Shown here: one piece after another, positions 8,839 through 17,694 of the stretch
How positions within the stretch are numbered: the first letter of the stretch is position 1
How the letters are laid out: every line of letters begins with the position of its first letter
DNA from: Arthrobacter sp. zg-Y820
GTDB lineage: Bacteria; Actinomycetota; Actinomycetes; Actinomycetales; Micrococcaceae
Length of the DNA stretch: 64,000 bases
Assembly (NCBI RefSeq): GCF_030142155.1
Contig: NZ_CP126247.1
Coordinates: 372,001-436,000, forward strand
Direction of reading: 5' to 3'
The notes under the pieces: generated by a model
Seen by the model: the letters and a program-made list of their open reading frames with translations, nothing else
What the model was told of the DNA's origin: nothing
Database searches by the model: none
Program-made: the position numbers and the translations under genes

Positions 8839-9675
8839 ATGACTACATCACCTCTTGTGACTTTCAACGACGGCAATACCATTCCCCAGCTTGGCTACGG
8901 CGTGTGGCAGGTTGAGGATTCGGTGGCGGAAACCGTAGTGGGGCAGGCGTTCGACGCCGGCTACCGCCACATCGACACCGCCAAGATCTACGGCAACGAA
9001 GCCGGCGTCGGCCGTGCCATCGCCGCCACCTCGGTTCCCCGCGAAGACATGTTCATCACCACCAAGGTGTGGAACGCCGACCAGGGCTACGAAGAAACCC
9101 TGAAGGCCTTCGACGCCTCGATGGAGCGCCTCGGCCTGGAAACCCTGGACCTGTATCTGATCCACTGGCTCCAGCCGAAGCAGAACAAGTACGTGGACAC
9201 CTGGAAGGCCCTGATCGAATTGCAGAAGCAGGGCCGTGTGAAGTCCATCGGCGTCTGCAACTTCACCGTTGAGGCGCTGCAGGAAATCATCGACGCCACC
9301 GGCGTTGTTCCCGTGCTGAACCAGGTGGAGACCCACCCCTACCTGAACCAGTCCGAACTGCGCGCCTTCGAGGCCAAGCACAACATCCTGCACGAGTCCT
9401 GGTCCCCGCTGGGCTCCGGCAAGGGCCTGCTGGAAGACCCGAAGCTGGTCGAGATCGCCGCCAAGTACGACGGCGCCACCCCGGCCCAGGTGGTCATCGC
9501 CTGGCACCTGGCGCTGGGCAACATCGTGATCCCCAAGTCCGTGACGGAGTCCCGGATTCAGGAAAACTGGGAATCCCTCAACCTCAAGCTCTCGGATGAG
9601 GACATCGACGCCATCAACGCGCTCGACAACGGCACCCGCTACGGCGCGGATCCGGCTACTGCCGACTTCGCCTAG
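8839..9675 (+). CDS. Aldo/keto reductase (2,5-diketo-D-gluconate reductase type)
   Basis: The 278-residue TIM-barrel oxidoreductase has the AKR signature GYRHIDTAKIYGNEAGVGRA with catalytic Asp and Tyr, Lys in FITTKVWNAD, and His in LDLYLIHWLQP. C-terminal NADPH-binding IVIPKSVTESRIQEN is present. Length and motifs fit the AKR5-like group that reduces diketogluconate, methylglyoxal and other carbonyls. The actual substrate cannot be read from sequence. ATG 8839 is preceded by AAGG about 8 nt upstream. Confidence 0.92.
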   Translation: MTTSPLVTFNDGNTIPQLGYGVWQVEDSVAETVVGQAFDAGYRHIDTAKIYGNEAGVGRAIAATSVPREDMFITTKVWNADQGYEETLKAFDASMERLGLETLDLYLIHWLQPKQNKYVDTWKALIELQKQGRVKSIGVCNFTVEALQEIIDATGVVPVLNQVETHPYLNQSELRAFEAKHNILHESWSPLGSGKGLLEDPKLVEIAAKYDGATPAQVVIAWHLALGNIVIPKSVTESRIQENWESLNLKLSDEDIDAINALDNGTRYGADPATADFA

Positions 9676-9703
9676 ACCCCGCGCGGCCTGACGGGCCCGC
9701 GAA

Positions 9704-9750
9704 CCGGCAGGAGGTGCTCGTCCCGGGCCGGGCCGAGCACCTCCTGCCGG
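9704..9750 (+). terminator. Hairpin after the aldo/keto reductase gene
   Basis: A 17-bp perfect stem (9704-9720 with 9734-9750) has a 13-nt GC-rich loop and begins 28 nt after the stop codon. There is no T-run, and a second, better terminator follows at 9770. Confidence 0.55.
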
Positions 9751-9769
9751 GTGGCCGCCTGCGGGCAAC

Positions 9770-9808
9770 GAAAAAGCCCCTGGAAATGAAATTTCCAGGG
9801 GCTTTTTC
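9770..9808. terminator. Bidirectional terminator between the reductase gene and tRNA-Thr
   Basis: Arms 9770-9787 and 9791-9808 form an 18-bp perfect stem with a 3-nt GAA loop. The arm ends carry runs of five A and five T, so U-tracts occur on both strands. It serves the plus-strand reductase gene and the minus-strand tRNA-Thr. Confidence 0.85.
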
Positions 9809-9810
9809 TG

Positions 9811-9886
9811 TGGAGCCTCCTGCCAGAATCGAACTGGCGACCTTCTCATTACGAGTGAGACGCTCTACCAACTGAGCTAAGGAGGC
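9811..9886 (-). tRNA. tRNA-Thr (anticodon CGU)
   Basis: The minus strand forms a 76-nt cloverleaf. The acceptor stem is GCCTCCT/AGGAGGC, the D-arm contains AGCTCAGTTGGTAGAGC, the anticodon loop is CTCGTAA (anticodon CGT), and the T-loop is GTTCGATTC. CCA is encoded at 9811-9813. Confidence 0.95.
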
Positions 9887-9987
9887 GGGCTTCAGCTGTC
9901 CGCTAACGGCCAGAATCCACAAGGAACTACTTTATATGCCGCGGGGCGGATGGTCAAAACGCGGTGTCCGCGCCGGCCCCGCTGATC

Positions 9988-11574
9988 CTACGAACAGACG
10001 GTGTCGTCGGCGGGCACCGTGCCGTCGATGAAGTAGCTGTCCACGGTGTCAGCGATGCACTCGTCGCCGCGGCCATACGCGGTGTGGCCTTCGCCTTCCC
10101 AGGTGACCAGGGTCGCCGAATCCAGCTGCTCGGCGAGGGCAACCGACCACTCGTAGGGAGTGGCCGGATCTCCGGTGGTTCCGATGACCAGCATGTCGGC
10201 AGCACCGGGAGCCTTGATCTCATGCGGTTCGTTGACCGGAACTGCCGGCCACGCCTCGCAGGTGATGCCGCCGTAGCCCAGGTACTTGCCGATGGTGGGC
10301 GAGGCTTCCCGAAGCTCCTTGGCGTCCAGACGCATCTGTTCGTCGTCACTGGTCATCGGATAGTCCAGGCAGTTCACGGCGCTGAACGCCACGGTGGTGT
10401 TGGAGCCGTAGCTTCCGTCGGCCTCACGGTCGGCACTGAGATCAGCCAGGTGGAGCATGGGGGAGGGATCTCCCTTCAGCGCGGCTTCGAGGGCCTGCGT
10501 CAGCGCGGGCCAGTTCTGGTCGTTGTACAGCGGCACGATGAAGCCGCTGACGAAGGTGGAAACGGTGACCACCCGCCCGTCCTTCGCCGTCATCGGGCTC
10601 GCCTCGACGGAGGCGATCAGGGCGCGGATGGTCTCGACGGCCTGCTCCGGCGTACCCGACAGCGGGCAGTCGCCGGAGGTCAGGCAGTCCTCCACATAGG
10701 CGCGGATGGCCTTTTCGAAGCCCGCGGCCTGTCCCAAGGTAATGTCCTCGTTGCTCGCTGCCGGGTCGAGTCCGCCGTCGAGCACCATGCGCCCGACATT
10801 CTGCGGAAACAGCTCGGCATAGGTCGCGCCCAGGAACGTTCCGTAGGAGAACCCCAGATAGTTCAGCTTGGAATCGCCGGCCACGGCACGCAGGATGTCC
10901 ATGTCCCGGGCGGCACTGACCGTGTCCACAAAGCCCAGCAGGTCGCCGGAGTTCTCGGCGCATTTGTCGGCCAGCTCCTGCGCGCTGGCCCGGGAGGCCT
11001 CCAGGCCTGCCGGGGTGGAGGGGTCCAGGTACTCGGCGCGGGACTCGTCCAGCTCGGCGTCGGTCAGGCATTCCACGGGCGTGGAGCGGCCGACGCCGCG
11101 GGGGTCGAAGCCCAGGACGTTGAAGTTCTCGCGCAGCCGCTCGGAGGTCACGAAGTCCACTGACTCGGCGACCACGTCGTAGCCTGATCCGCCGGGGCCG
11201 CCGGGATTGAGCAGGACGGTTCCCTGCGCGCTGCCGTCGGACTCCGCCAGGATGACGGCCAGCTCGATGCTCTTCCCGTCCGGATCGGAGTAGTCCATCG
11301 GCACCTCCACCGTGGCGCAGCGGAACCCGCCGGCGAAACTGGCTTCGCACTCTCCCCAGCTGACCTCCTGGCCGTAATACGGCAGCAGGTCTTCGGGAAC
11401 GTCGCCGATCACATCCGCCGCAGCGGCGGTCGGACTGGCAGCCGACGTCGACGGCGCCGGCTCAGCACTGTCGTCCGGTGCGCTGTCTCCGGTGCACGCG
11501 GTCATGCCCGCGAGGACGACGACGGCGGACGCTGCAGCCAGCGCGAGACGGGGAAAGCGGCTGGCTGGGGTCAT
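9988..11574 (-). CDS. Secreted lipoprotein alpha/beta hydrolase, tripeptidyl-aminopeptidase-like (S33)
   Basis: The 528-residue product starts at ATG 11574, with AGGAGC upstream. The open frame extends further 5' but runs into holB. A lipoprotein signal ends near LAGMTACTG, predicting lipidation at that cysteine and exposure outside the membrane. The fold is alpha/beta-hydrolase, with an oxyanion region NPGGPGGSGYD, a nucleophile elbow GFSYGTFLG (Ser about 243) and a TAP-like C-terminus (VIGTTGDPATPYEW, GEGHTAYGR) carrying the catalytic Asp and His. Family members release N-terminal di- or tripeptides or hydrolyse esters. Peptidase activity here is a family-level inference. Confidence 0.9.
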   Translation of the reverse strand: MTPASRFPRLALAAASAVVVLAGMTACTGDSAPDDSAEPAPSTSAASPTAAAADVIGDVPEDLLPYYGQEVSWGECEASFAGGFRCATVEVPMDYSDPDGKSIELAVILAESDGSAQGTVLLNPGGPGGSGYDVVAESVDFVTSERLRENFNVLGFDPRGVGRSTPVECLTDAELDESRAEYLDPSTPAGLEASRASAQELADKCAENSGDLLGFVDTVSAARDMDILRAVAGDSKLNYLGFSYGTFLGATYAELFPQNVGRMVLDGGLDPAASNEDITLGQAAGFEKAIRAYVEDCLTSGDCPLSGTPEQAVETIRALIASVEASPMTAKDGRVVTVSTFVSGFIVPLYNDQNWPALTQALEAALKGDPSPMLHLADLSADREADGSYGSNTTVAFSAVNCLDYPMTSDDEQMRLDAKELREASPTIGKYLGYGGITCEAWPAVPVNEPHEIKAPGAADMLVIGTTGDPATPYEWSVALAEQLDSATLVTWEGEGHTAYGRGDECIADTVDSYFIDGTVPADDTVCS

Positions 11575-11638
11575 CGTTGCTCCTGATGGGATGGGAGTTT
11601 CTGGTGTGCCGGCGAGGAGGACATTCCAATCCGCGCGG

Positions 11639-12781
11639 TTATAACAGGCTAACCGCCATGGCCTCGATGGCCAGCAGCGGCGCCACGTTGGTGGAGACCA
11701 GACGCCGCCGGACCACGTTGATCTCCTCCATGCGCAGCAGGGTCTGCTCCGGCGAGCCGTGCGAGGCATACTCGGTCAGTTCCTGCCGCAGCGATTCGTT
11801 GACCAGCTGCGCTCCGCTGCCGAGCTGGAGCATGAGGACGTCCCGGTAGAAGGACAGCAGATCGGTCAGCGCCCGGTCAAAGTAGTCGTTCTTGGACCGT
11901 TTGGCCCGTCGCGCCTGGTCCTCCTCCAGCCGCTTCACCTGGCCGCGGATCGACGGCGGAACAGTGCCGGTTTCCGGTGCGCCGAGGGAAGCCAGCAGCG
12001 ACGCCCTCTCGGCGGCGTCGCGCTGCTCGAAGGAACTGGTGGCCTCGGCTTCGGCCAGGGCCACCAGGTCGGCGGCGGCCTTCATGGCGCCGGAGACGTT
12101 GCGCAGGGACAGCGGCAGCCGCACGATGGATGCGCGCCGGCTGCGGGCGCCCTCGTCGGTGGCCAGCCGCTTGGCGATGCCGATGTGGCTCTGCGCGGCC
12201 CGGGCCGCCTCGCGGGCAATATCAGGATCAATGCCGTCGCGGCGCACCAAAAGATCCGCCACGTCCTCCACGGGAGGCAGGCGCAGGCTCACTGCACGGC
12301 AGCGCGAGCGGATGGTGACCAGGACGTCGCCCGGGCTGGGTGCGCACAGCAGCCAGATGGTGCGGGGCGGCGGCTCTTCGATCGCTTTGAGCAGCACATT
12401 GGTGCTGCGTTCCTGCATGCGGTCGGCGTCTTCGACAATGATGACGCGCCAGCGGCCGGTGGAGGGCTTGTCCTGGGCCTTCCGCACCAGCTCCCGGGCC
12501 TCCACAATGCTGATGGTCACCTTCTCCGTCGTGACGGACGTGACGTCGGCATGGGACCCCGCCATCGCCGTGCGGCAGGCCTTGCACTCTCCGCAGCCGC
12601 GCAGCGCCGGATCCGGGGAATCGCACAACAGGGCAGCGGCGAAGGCCCGGGCCGCATTGGACCGGCCGGAACCCGGCGGGCCGGTGAACAGCCAGGCGTG
12701 GTTGGGGGTTGCCTGGGCGGCACCGCGGCGCAGCTGGTCGACCACCGGGGCCTGGCCCTGAAGATCATCCCAGACACTCAC
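11639..12781 (-). CDS. holB: DNA polymerase III subunit delta'
   Basis: The 380-residue product is the clamp-loader delta' subunit, which helps load the sliding clamp during replication. It shows the AAA+ layout: a GPPGSGRSNAA loop (residues about 34-44), four zinc-ligand cysteines within CDSPDPALRGCGECKAC, VIIVEDADRMQ, LLKAIEEPPPRTIWLL and IRSRCRAVSLRLP. Arg replaces the usual Walker A Lys, in keeping with delta' not hydrolysing ATP. It starts at GTG 12781, overlapping the tmk stop by 4 nt, so tmk-holB is a coupled operon. Confidence 0.94.
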   Translation of the reverse strand: MSVWDDLQGQAPVVDQLRRGAAQATPNHAWLFTGPPGSGRSNAARAFAAALLCDSPDPALRGCGECKACRTAMAGSHADVTSVTTEKVTISIVEARELVRKAQDKPSTGRWRVIIVEDADRMQERSTNVLLKAIEEPPPRTIWLLCAPSPGDVLVTIRSRCRAVSLRLPPVEDVADLLVRRDGIDPDIAREAARAAQSHIGIAKRLATDEGARSRRASIVRLPLSLRNVSGAMKAAADLVALAEAEATSSFEQRDAAERASLLASLGAPETGTVPPSIRGQVKRLEEDQARRAKRSKNDYFDRALTDLLSFYRDVLMLQLGSGAQLVNESLRQELTEYASHGSPEQTLLRMEEINVVRRRLVSTNVAPLLAIEAMAVSLL

Positions 12782-13428
12782 GGCAACAGCTCCTGCACCC
12801 GGACCAGGATGGCGGCGGCCAGGTCATCCACCGGCCGGGCGGCGTCGAGCACCAGGTAGCGTGCGGGATCGTTTTGGGCCTGTTCCAGGAAGGTGCGGCG
12901 GATGCGCAGGTGGAAGGCATCGGGTTCGGATTCCATCCGGTCCTCGGTTGCCTGATTTGCGGTGCGCCGCAGCCTGCCCTGCCCGGGGTCAACATCGAGC
13001 AGCACGGTCAGGTCGGGGGCAAAGCCCTCCGTGGCCCAGACGTTCAGCTGCCGGACGTCCTCGGTGCCCAGGGAACGTCCCGACCCCTGATAGGCCACTG
13101 AACTGTCGATGAACCGGTCACACACCACCACGTCTCCGCGTTCCACGGCCGGCCGGATCACCTGGGTCACGTGTGCGGCCCGGGAGGCGGCGAAGATCAG
13201 GGCCTCGGTGCGCGCGTCGATCTCGCCGTTGCCGTGCTCCAGCACCAGCGAGCGCAGTTGCTCGCCCACCGGGGTGCCGCCGGGTTCGCGGGTGCGGACC
13301 ACGGACCGGCCGGTCGACTGCAGCGCGGCAGTGAGCTTTTCGGCCTGCGTCGATTTGCCGGCTCCGTCGCCGCCTTCGAAGGTAATGAACAGGCCTGGCC
13401 GGCGGGCGGAAGAATTCGAAATACTCAC
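12778..13428 (-). CDS. tmk: Thymidylate kinase
   Basis: The 216-residue product phosphorylates dTMP to dTDP. It has a P-loop FEGGDGAGKSTQ, the dTMP-binding TREPGGTPVGEQLR, the DRF motif in VVCDRFIDSSVAYQGSGR, and a lid with RRTANQATEDRME. Length is typical. The GTG 13428 start lies 6 nt downstream of a TAGGCT hexamer, which suggests a leaderless mRNA. It is the first gene of tmk-holB. Confidence 0.95.
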   Translation of the reverse strand: MSISNSSARRPGLFITFEGGDGAGKSTQAEKLTAALQSTGRSVVRTREPGGTPVGEQLRSLVLEHGNGEIDARTEALIFAASRAAHVTQVIRPAVERGDVVVCDRFIDSSVAYQGSGRSLGTEDVRQLNVWATEGFAPDLTVLLDVDPGQGRLRRTANQATEDRMESEPDAFHLRIRRTFLEQAQNDPARYLVLDAARPVDDLAAAILVRVQELLP

Positions 13429-13440
13429 CCGTCTAGCCTA
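13426..13440 (-). promoter_or_regulatory. Leaderless-type -10 element of tmk
   Basis: TAGGCT (13440-13435 on the minus strand), 6 nt, then GTG. There is no Shine-Dalgarno. Confidence 0.55.
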
Positions 13441-13486
13441 CCCAGTTCGGCCGGCGACACATTGGCCCCGCGTTTCGGCAGGGCAC

Positions 13487-13501
13487 TACGCTGAACAGAT
13501 G
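13487..13501 (+). promoter_or_regulatory. Leaderless-type -10 element of the trans-sulfuration gene
   Basis: TACGCT (13487-13492), 6 nt, then ATG 13499. A possible -35 TTGGCC lies at 13462-13467 with a long 19-nt spacer. It is divergent from the tmk element 47 bp away. Confidence 0.5.
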
Positions 13502-14680
13502 AGTCCTGAGCCGAAAAGCCATTCCTCCGCGAATCTCTCCCGCGAGACCGTCGCAGTTTCCGCCGGTCGTCCGGCGCGTGAGCCGGATGCGCCGGTCAAC
13601 CCGCCGATCGTGCTCTCCTCGACCTTCCACGGCACCGGGACGCCCGCGCCCGGAGACCGTGTGTACGGCCGCTTTTCCAACCCCACCTGGGATCCGTTTG
13701 AGGAGGCACTGTCCGAGCTCGAGGGCGCGGCCCTTCCGGCGCTGGTCTACTCCTCGGGACTCGCGGCGGTGGCGGCGGCCCTCTCCCTGGTTCCGGTGGG
13801 CGGAACCCTGGTGATGCCCCGGCACAGCTATCAGGGTTCCCTGCTCCTTGCCGCCGGGGAGGCAGCCACCGGCCGGTTTACCGTCCGCACCGTGGATATC
13901 GCGGACACCAACGAGGTGGTGGCAGCGCTCAACGGTTCGGACGGTGCCGGGGCCGCCGGGGCGCCCGCCAGCATGCTGTGGATTGAAAGCCCCACGAATC
14001 CCATGCTGGAGGTCGCTGAAATCGACGTGCTGGCCCGGGCCGCCCGCGACGTCGGCGCCGTGGTGGTTGCCGACAACACCTTTTCCACACCCCTGGTGAC
14101 CCGCCCGCTGGAGCTCGGTGCCGACGTCGTCCTCCACTCGGTCACGAAGTACCTCGCCGGGCACTCCGACGTGGTGCTCGGAGCGCTGGCCACCTCCGAC
14201 GGAGAGCTGCGCGACCGCCTGCACAGCTACCGTTCGCTGCACGGATCCGTGGGCGGCCCGTTCGAGGTATGGCTGGCGCTGCGGGGGCTGCGGACCCTGG
14301 CACTTCGGGTGGAGCGCTCGCAGGCCACCGCCGGGATTCTGGCGCAGCGGCTGCTCGAGCATCCAGCGGTGGAAGCGGTCCGGTACCCCGGGCTGCCGGG
14401 CGACCCCGGCCATGCGCGGGCAGCCAAGCAGATGGACGGATTCGGATCCATCATCTGCATCGAGGTGGCCGGCGGAGCGGCGGCGGCGGAAGCTGTGGCG
14501 GAAAACGTCCGGCTGTGGCTTCCGGCCACCTCACTGGGCGGAGTGGAGTCGCTGATTGAGCGGCGCCGCCGCCAACCCGCAGAGCCCGTGTCGGTGCCGG
14601 AAAACCTGCTGCGGCTGTCGGTGGGCATCGAGCACGCCGAAGACCTCTGGTCGGACCTGTCCCAGGCGCTGGCGCGGTAG
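13499..14680 (+). CDS. PLP-dependent trans-sulfuration enzyme (cystathionine gamma-synthase/lyase type)
   Basis: The 393-residue product belongs to the Cys/Met metabolism PLP family. It has YGRFSNPTWDPFEEALSELEG near the N-terminus, YSSGLAAVAAAL, the aspartate motif VVADNTFSTPLVTRPLELGA, and the PLP-lysine motif HSVTKYLAGHSDVVLGAL. It ends with LRLSVGIEHAEDLWSDL. These enzymes make or cleave cystathionine, or degrade methionine, and I cannot decide between synthase and lyase. A longer open frame starts at 13109, but ATG 13499 is supported by homology and the upstream hexamer. Confidence 0.9.
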   Translation: MSPEPKSHSSANLSRETVAVSAGRPAREPDAPVNPPIVLSSTFHGTGTPAPGDRVYGRFSNPTWDPFEEALSELEGAALPALVYSSGLAAVAAALSLVPVGGTLVMPRHSYQGSLLLAAGEAATGRFTVRTVDIADTNEVVAALNGSDGAGAAGAPASMLWIESPTNPMLEVAEIDVLARAARDVGAVVVADNTFSTPLVTRPLELGADVVLHSVTKYLAGHSDVVLGALATSDGELRDRLHSYRSLHGSVGGPFEVWLALRGLRTLALRVERSQATAGILAQRLLEHPAVEAVRYPGLPGDPGHARAAKQMDGFGSIICIEVAGGAAAAEAVAENVRLWLPATSLGGVESLIERRRRQPAEPVSVPENLLRLSVGIEHAEDLWSDLSQALAR

Positions 14681-14692
14681 GCTGAAACCGTG
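14678..14692 (+). promoter_or_regulatory. Leaderless-type -10 element of the DUF2516 gene
   Basis: TAGGCT (14678-14683), 6 nt, then GTG 14690. The TAG of the hexamer is also the stop codon of the preceding gene. Confidence 0.45.
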
Positions 14693-15010
14693 ATCTACGT
14701 CTTCCTCCTTGAGCCCCTGTTCTACCAAGCCCTGGGCCTGGCCACGCTGGTGATGGCTCTTTGGGCGCTGTCCGATGCGGTCCGGCGCAAGCCTGCCGCG
14801 TTCGACGCCGCCGGCAAGCGCACCAAGGGTTTTTGGCTGGGCCTGACGGGAGGAGCGGCGGCAGTGGGAATACTGGGCACGCTCAGTCCCGGATCCCTCC
14901 TGCCCTTCACCCTGGCCGGCCTTGTCGCGGCCAGCGTCTACCTGGCCGACGTCAAGCCGTCCATCGGCGGTTCCGGCCGAGGCTCCTCGGGCCCGTACAA
15001 CCGCTGGTAG
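14690..15010 (+). CDS. DUF2516 family small membrane protein
   Basis: The 106-residue product has two or three predicted membrane helices (IYVFLLEPLFYQALGLATLV, GFWLGLTGGAAAVGILG, LLPFTLAGLVAASVYLADV). Its C-terminus, GSSGPYNRW, is typical of DUF2516 proteins of Actinobacteria, whose function is unknown. GTG 14690 starts 9 nt after the upstream stop. Confidence 0.82.
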   Translation: MIYVFLLEPLFYQALGLATLVMALWALSDAVRRKPAAFDAAGKRTKGFWLGLTGGAAAVGILGTLSPGSLLPFTLAGLVAASVYLADVKPSIGGSGRGSSGPYNRW

Positions 15011-15053
15011 CCCCGCGCCAAGGGGGATAGCTGCGTCAGGCAGTGCCCCCGCT

Positions 15054-15845
15054 TCAGGCAGGCTCGACGGCGTCCCAGGCGACGGTGATTTCCCCCAGGC
15101 GCCAGCGGGCCGGACCCGTCAGCAGCGGCCAGCCCGACGCACGCAGGTCAGCACACATGGCGAGCCAGCGCTGCCGGTTGCCGTAGGAGGCCTGCGGAGC
15201 CGCCAGCAGCCATGACTGGTCCATGGCCTGCAGGAGGGCATGGATTTTCTCTCCCGGAACGTTGCGGTGAATCAGTGCCTTGGGCAGCCGCTCCGCCACA
15301 TCCGAAGGCAGCGCGAACGCGCCGAACCGCAGCGAGATGCTCAGCGACAGCGGCCCGGTTGAGTCCAGTTCAACCCACGTGGAGCGCCTGCCGATTTCGT
15401 CGCAGGTTCCGTCCACGAAAATGCCTCCGGCAGCGAGCCGGGACCGGACCATGTCCCAATGGGCGCCGTATTCGTCTTCGGAATACTGGCGCAGGACGTT
15501 GAACGCGCGGACCATGACCGGCCGCCGTCCGTCCACCGGCAGTTCGAATCCGCCCTGCCGAAACGACAGGCCTTCCCGCTCCAGCGATTTCGCTGAGCGC
15601 ACCCGCGCCGGATCGATTTCAATGCCCACGACGTCGACATCCGGGCGGATGCGGCCCAGCCGGGTGTGGAGTTCAACGGCGGTGGTGGGGGCGGCGCCGT
15701 AACCGAGGTCAATGATGAGCGGGTCCGCGGCGCGCCTCAGCCTCCAGCCCTGCGGACCGGCAAGCCATCGATCCACACGCCGCAACCGGTTCGGGTTTGT
15801 AGTGCCCCTGGTCACATTTCCTACGGGTTTTTGCGGCTTTTTCAC
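15054..15845 (-). CDS. Class I SAM-dependent methyltransferase-like protein
   Basis: The 263-residue product has a SAM-binding motif [21 protein letters not shown] (about residues 44-63), and an acidic loop, [31 protein letters not shown] follows in the position of a later methyltransferase motif. This matches a conserved actinobacterial family of unknown substrate. The start is uncertain: GTG 15845 is directly preceded by TTG 15848, and no clear Shine-Dalgarno is visible. Confidence 0.78.
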   Translation of the reverse strand: MKKPQKPVGNVTRGTTNPNRLRRVDRWLAGPQGWRLRRAADPLIIDLGYGAAPTTAVELHTRLGRIRPDVDVVGIEIDPARVRSAKSLEREGLSFRQGGFELPVDGRRPVMVRAFNVLRQYSEDEYGAHWDMVRSRLAAGGIFVDGTCDEIGRRSTWVELDSTGPLSLSISLRFGAFALPSDVAERLPKALIHRNVPGEKIHALLQAMDQSWLLAAPQASYGNRQRWLAMCADLRASGWPLLTGPARWRLGEITVAWDAVEPA

Positions 15846-15986
15846 CAAACAATATTACGGCTCGGCGAACACTTCTCCGGACACTGCCGGCGGCGCCGGC
15901 GCCTGTCACGGCCGGGCGGTGACTGGAACGGCGCCGGCGGAGCGCCAGGGGCGGTCACCGGCCTGCCCCGGTCCCGGGTCCTCCGT

Positions 15987-16002
15987 TACCATGACTTATA
16001 TG
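15987..16002 (+). promoter_or_regulatory. Leaderless-type -10 element of gpmA
   Basis: TACCAT (15987-15992), 7 nt, then ATG 16000. This spacing favours the second of two in-frame ATGs (15991 and 16000), because the first overlaps the hexamer. Confidence 0.5.
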
Positions 16003-16752
16003 ACTTACAAACTGATCCTTCTGCGCCATGGCCAGAGCGAATGGAATGAGAAGAACCTGTTCACCGGCTGGGTGGACGTGGATCTGACGGACCTGGGCCG
16101 GGCCGAAGCCCTCCGCGGCGGCGAGCTGCTGGTGGAGGCCGACATCCTGCCTGACATCCTCTACACGTCGCGTCTTCAGCGGGCCATCAACACGGCCAAC
16201 ATCGCCCTGGGTGCTGCTGACCGCATCTGGATCGATGTGAAGCGCAGCTGGCGCCTGAATGAGCGTCACTATGGTGCGCTCCAGGGCAAGGACAAGGCAC
16301 AGACCCTCGCTGAGTACGGTGAAGAACAGTTCATGCTGTGGCGCCGCTCCTACGACACCCCGCCGCCGCCCCTGCCTGACGACAGCGAGTTTTCCCAGGC
16401 CCACGATCCCCGGTATGCGGACCTGGCTTCGGACGAGCTGCCCCGCACCGAGTGCCTCAAGGATGTTCTCGAGCGCTTCCTGCCCTACTGGGAGTCCGAC
16501 ATCTCACAGGACATCAAGGCCGGCAAGACGGTCATGATCGCCGCCCACGGCAACTCGCTGCGCGCCCTGGTCAAGCACCTGGACGGCATCAGCGACACGG
16601 ACATCGCGGCCGTCAACATTCCCACCGGCATTCCGCTGGTTTATGAACTGGACGAGAACCTGAAGCCGGTCAAGGCCGGCGGCACCTACCTGGATCCGGA
16701 AGCCGCAGCCGCCTCCATCCAGGCCGTGGCCAACCAGGGCAAGAAGAAGTAA
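16000..16752 (+). CDS. gpmA: 2,3-bisphosphoglycerate-dependent phosphoglycerate mutase
   Basis: The 250-residue product interconverts 3- and 2-phosphoglycerate in glycolysis. It has the catalytic [18 protein letters not shown] (phospho-His), [28 protein letters not shown], and the second catalytic His in [17 protein letters not shown]. The cofactor-dependent class is clear. ATG 16000 gives the usual [11 protein letters not shown] start. Confidence 0.96.
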   Translation: MTYKLILLRHGQSEWNEKNLFTGWVDVDLTDLGRAEALRGGELLVEADILPDILYTSRLQRAINTANIALGAADRIWIDVKRSWRLNERHYGALQGKDKAQTLAEYGEEQFMLWRRSYDTPPPPLPDDSEFSQAHDPRYADLASDELPRTECLKDVLERFLPYWESDISQDIKAGKTVMIAAHGNSLRALVKHLDGISDTDIAAVNIPTGIPLVYELDENLKPVKAGGTYLDPEAAAASIQAVANQGKKK

Positions 16753-16775
16753 GCTCCCGCACCGGTAAGCACAGC

Positions 16776-16815
16776 AAAGACTAAGGGCGGCCCCGCGGGG
16801 CCGCCCTTAGTCTTT
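16776..16815. terminator. Bidirectional terminator between gpmA and phoU
   Basis: Arms 16776-16794 and 16797-16815 form a 19-bp perfect inverted repeat, so the actual loop opens further. The ends are AAAGACT and AGTCTTT, giving short U-tracts in both directions. Confidence 0.8.
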
Positions 16816-16845
16816 GAAACTCTTTGCTGAACGTGCTGGCGGAAC

Positions 16846-17508
16846 CTAGCGGCTGGACTCCGACATCGGCTGCCACTCGCCGGTGACCAAATAGTTCACC
16901 TTGCGCGTCACGGAGACGCCGTGGTCGGCGAAGCGTTCAAAGTAGCGGCTGGCCAGGGTCAGGTCCACGGTGCTGACCGCCGACACCTGCCAATCGGGTG
17001 CGGCCACGGCCTTGAAAACACTGGCATGGAGCTCATTGATCCGGGAGTTGCAGGCGTAGATTTCAACGCTCAGGTCCAGATTCCGTGTTTCCAGAAGCTC
17101 GGTGAGCAGCTCGGAAATGCGGATGTCCAGGCGGGCCATCTCGCTGAAGGTTTCCACCATGGGATCCGGAACCACGTGCTCGGGGTAGCGGAGGCGGGCC
17201 AGCTGGGCGATGTGCCGGGCGAGGTCACCCATCCGTTCCAGCGATGCACTCATCCGCAGGGATCCAACAATCATGCGCAGGTCACTGGCGACCGGCCCCT
17301 GCAGGGCGAGGACGTCGATGGCGCGTTCGTCGAGGTCATTCTGGAGGAAATCAATCCGGGCATCGGCGGCGATGACATCCTGCGCCAGCTCGGTGTCAGC
17401 ACCTTCGAAGGCGAGGGTGGCTTTCTGCATCGCTTCGGTGACGAGCTCGGAAATCTGGGTCAGCTCTTCGCCAATCTGATGAAGCTCGGCTTGGAAAACC
17501 TTACGCAC
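16846..17508 (-). CDS. phoU: Phosphate transport system regulator PhoU
   Basis: The 220-residue helical protein has two PhoU repeats. The first is AELHQIGEELTQISELVTEA through LRMSASLERMGDLARHIAQL, and the second ends in TLASRYFERFADHGVSVTRK. The E/DxxxD metal-binding clusters are present. PhoU restrains Pst uptake and PhoR/SenX3-type kinases when phosphate is plentiful. GTG 17508 is preferred to GTG 17523, because AAAGGA at 17520-17515 is then correctly spaced and the product begins MRKVFQAEL like its relatives. It is divergent from senX3-regX3. Confidence 0.94.
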   Translation of the reverse strand: MRKVFQAELHQIGEELTQISELVTEAMQKATLAFEGADTELAQDVIAADARIDFLQNDLDERAIDVLALQGPVASDLRMIVGSLRMSASLERMGDLARHIAQLARLRYPEHVVPDPMVETFSEMARLDIRISELLTELLETRNLDLSVEIYACNSRINELHASVFKAVAAPDWQVSAVSTVDLTLASRYFERFADHGVSVTRKVNYLVTGEWQPMSESSR

Positions 17509-17587
17509 TTCGGGTCCTTTCACTTATGCAGCACTCGTCCAACGTCCCTGCAGCTGCTTGTCACGGCCGCATTGGCAGGATTTCAGT

Positions 17588-17620
17588 TGAGGGTTAACCG
17601 TTGGGCATCTTCAGATGAAC
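17588..17620 (-). promoter_or_regulatory. Candidate Pho box (RegX3/PhoP site) between phoU and senX3
   Basis: The minus strand shows three contiguous 11-nt units: GTTCATCTGAA (17620-17610), GATGCCCAACG and GTTAACCCTCA (17598-17588). The outer two match the GTTCACC-type repeat of actinobacterial Pho boxes at 6 of 7 positions each. The 11-nt period and the location are as expected, but binding is inferred. Confidence 0.5.
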
Positions 17621-17679
17621 GTTAGTTTAACGCAGGGACTTATGCCACCGCGGGTCCTCCCGGGTCTCGCCGGTCAGCC

Positions 17680-17694
17680 TAAGCTAGGAGAGTG
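17680..17694 (+). promoter_or_regulatory. Leaderless-type -10 element of senX3
   Basis: TAAGCT (17680-17685), 6 nt (AGGAGA), then GTG 17692. AGGAGA abuts the start codon and is too close to act as a Shine-Dalgarno. Confidence 0.5.
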
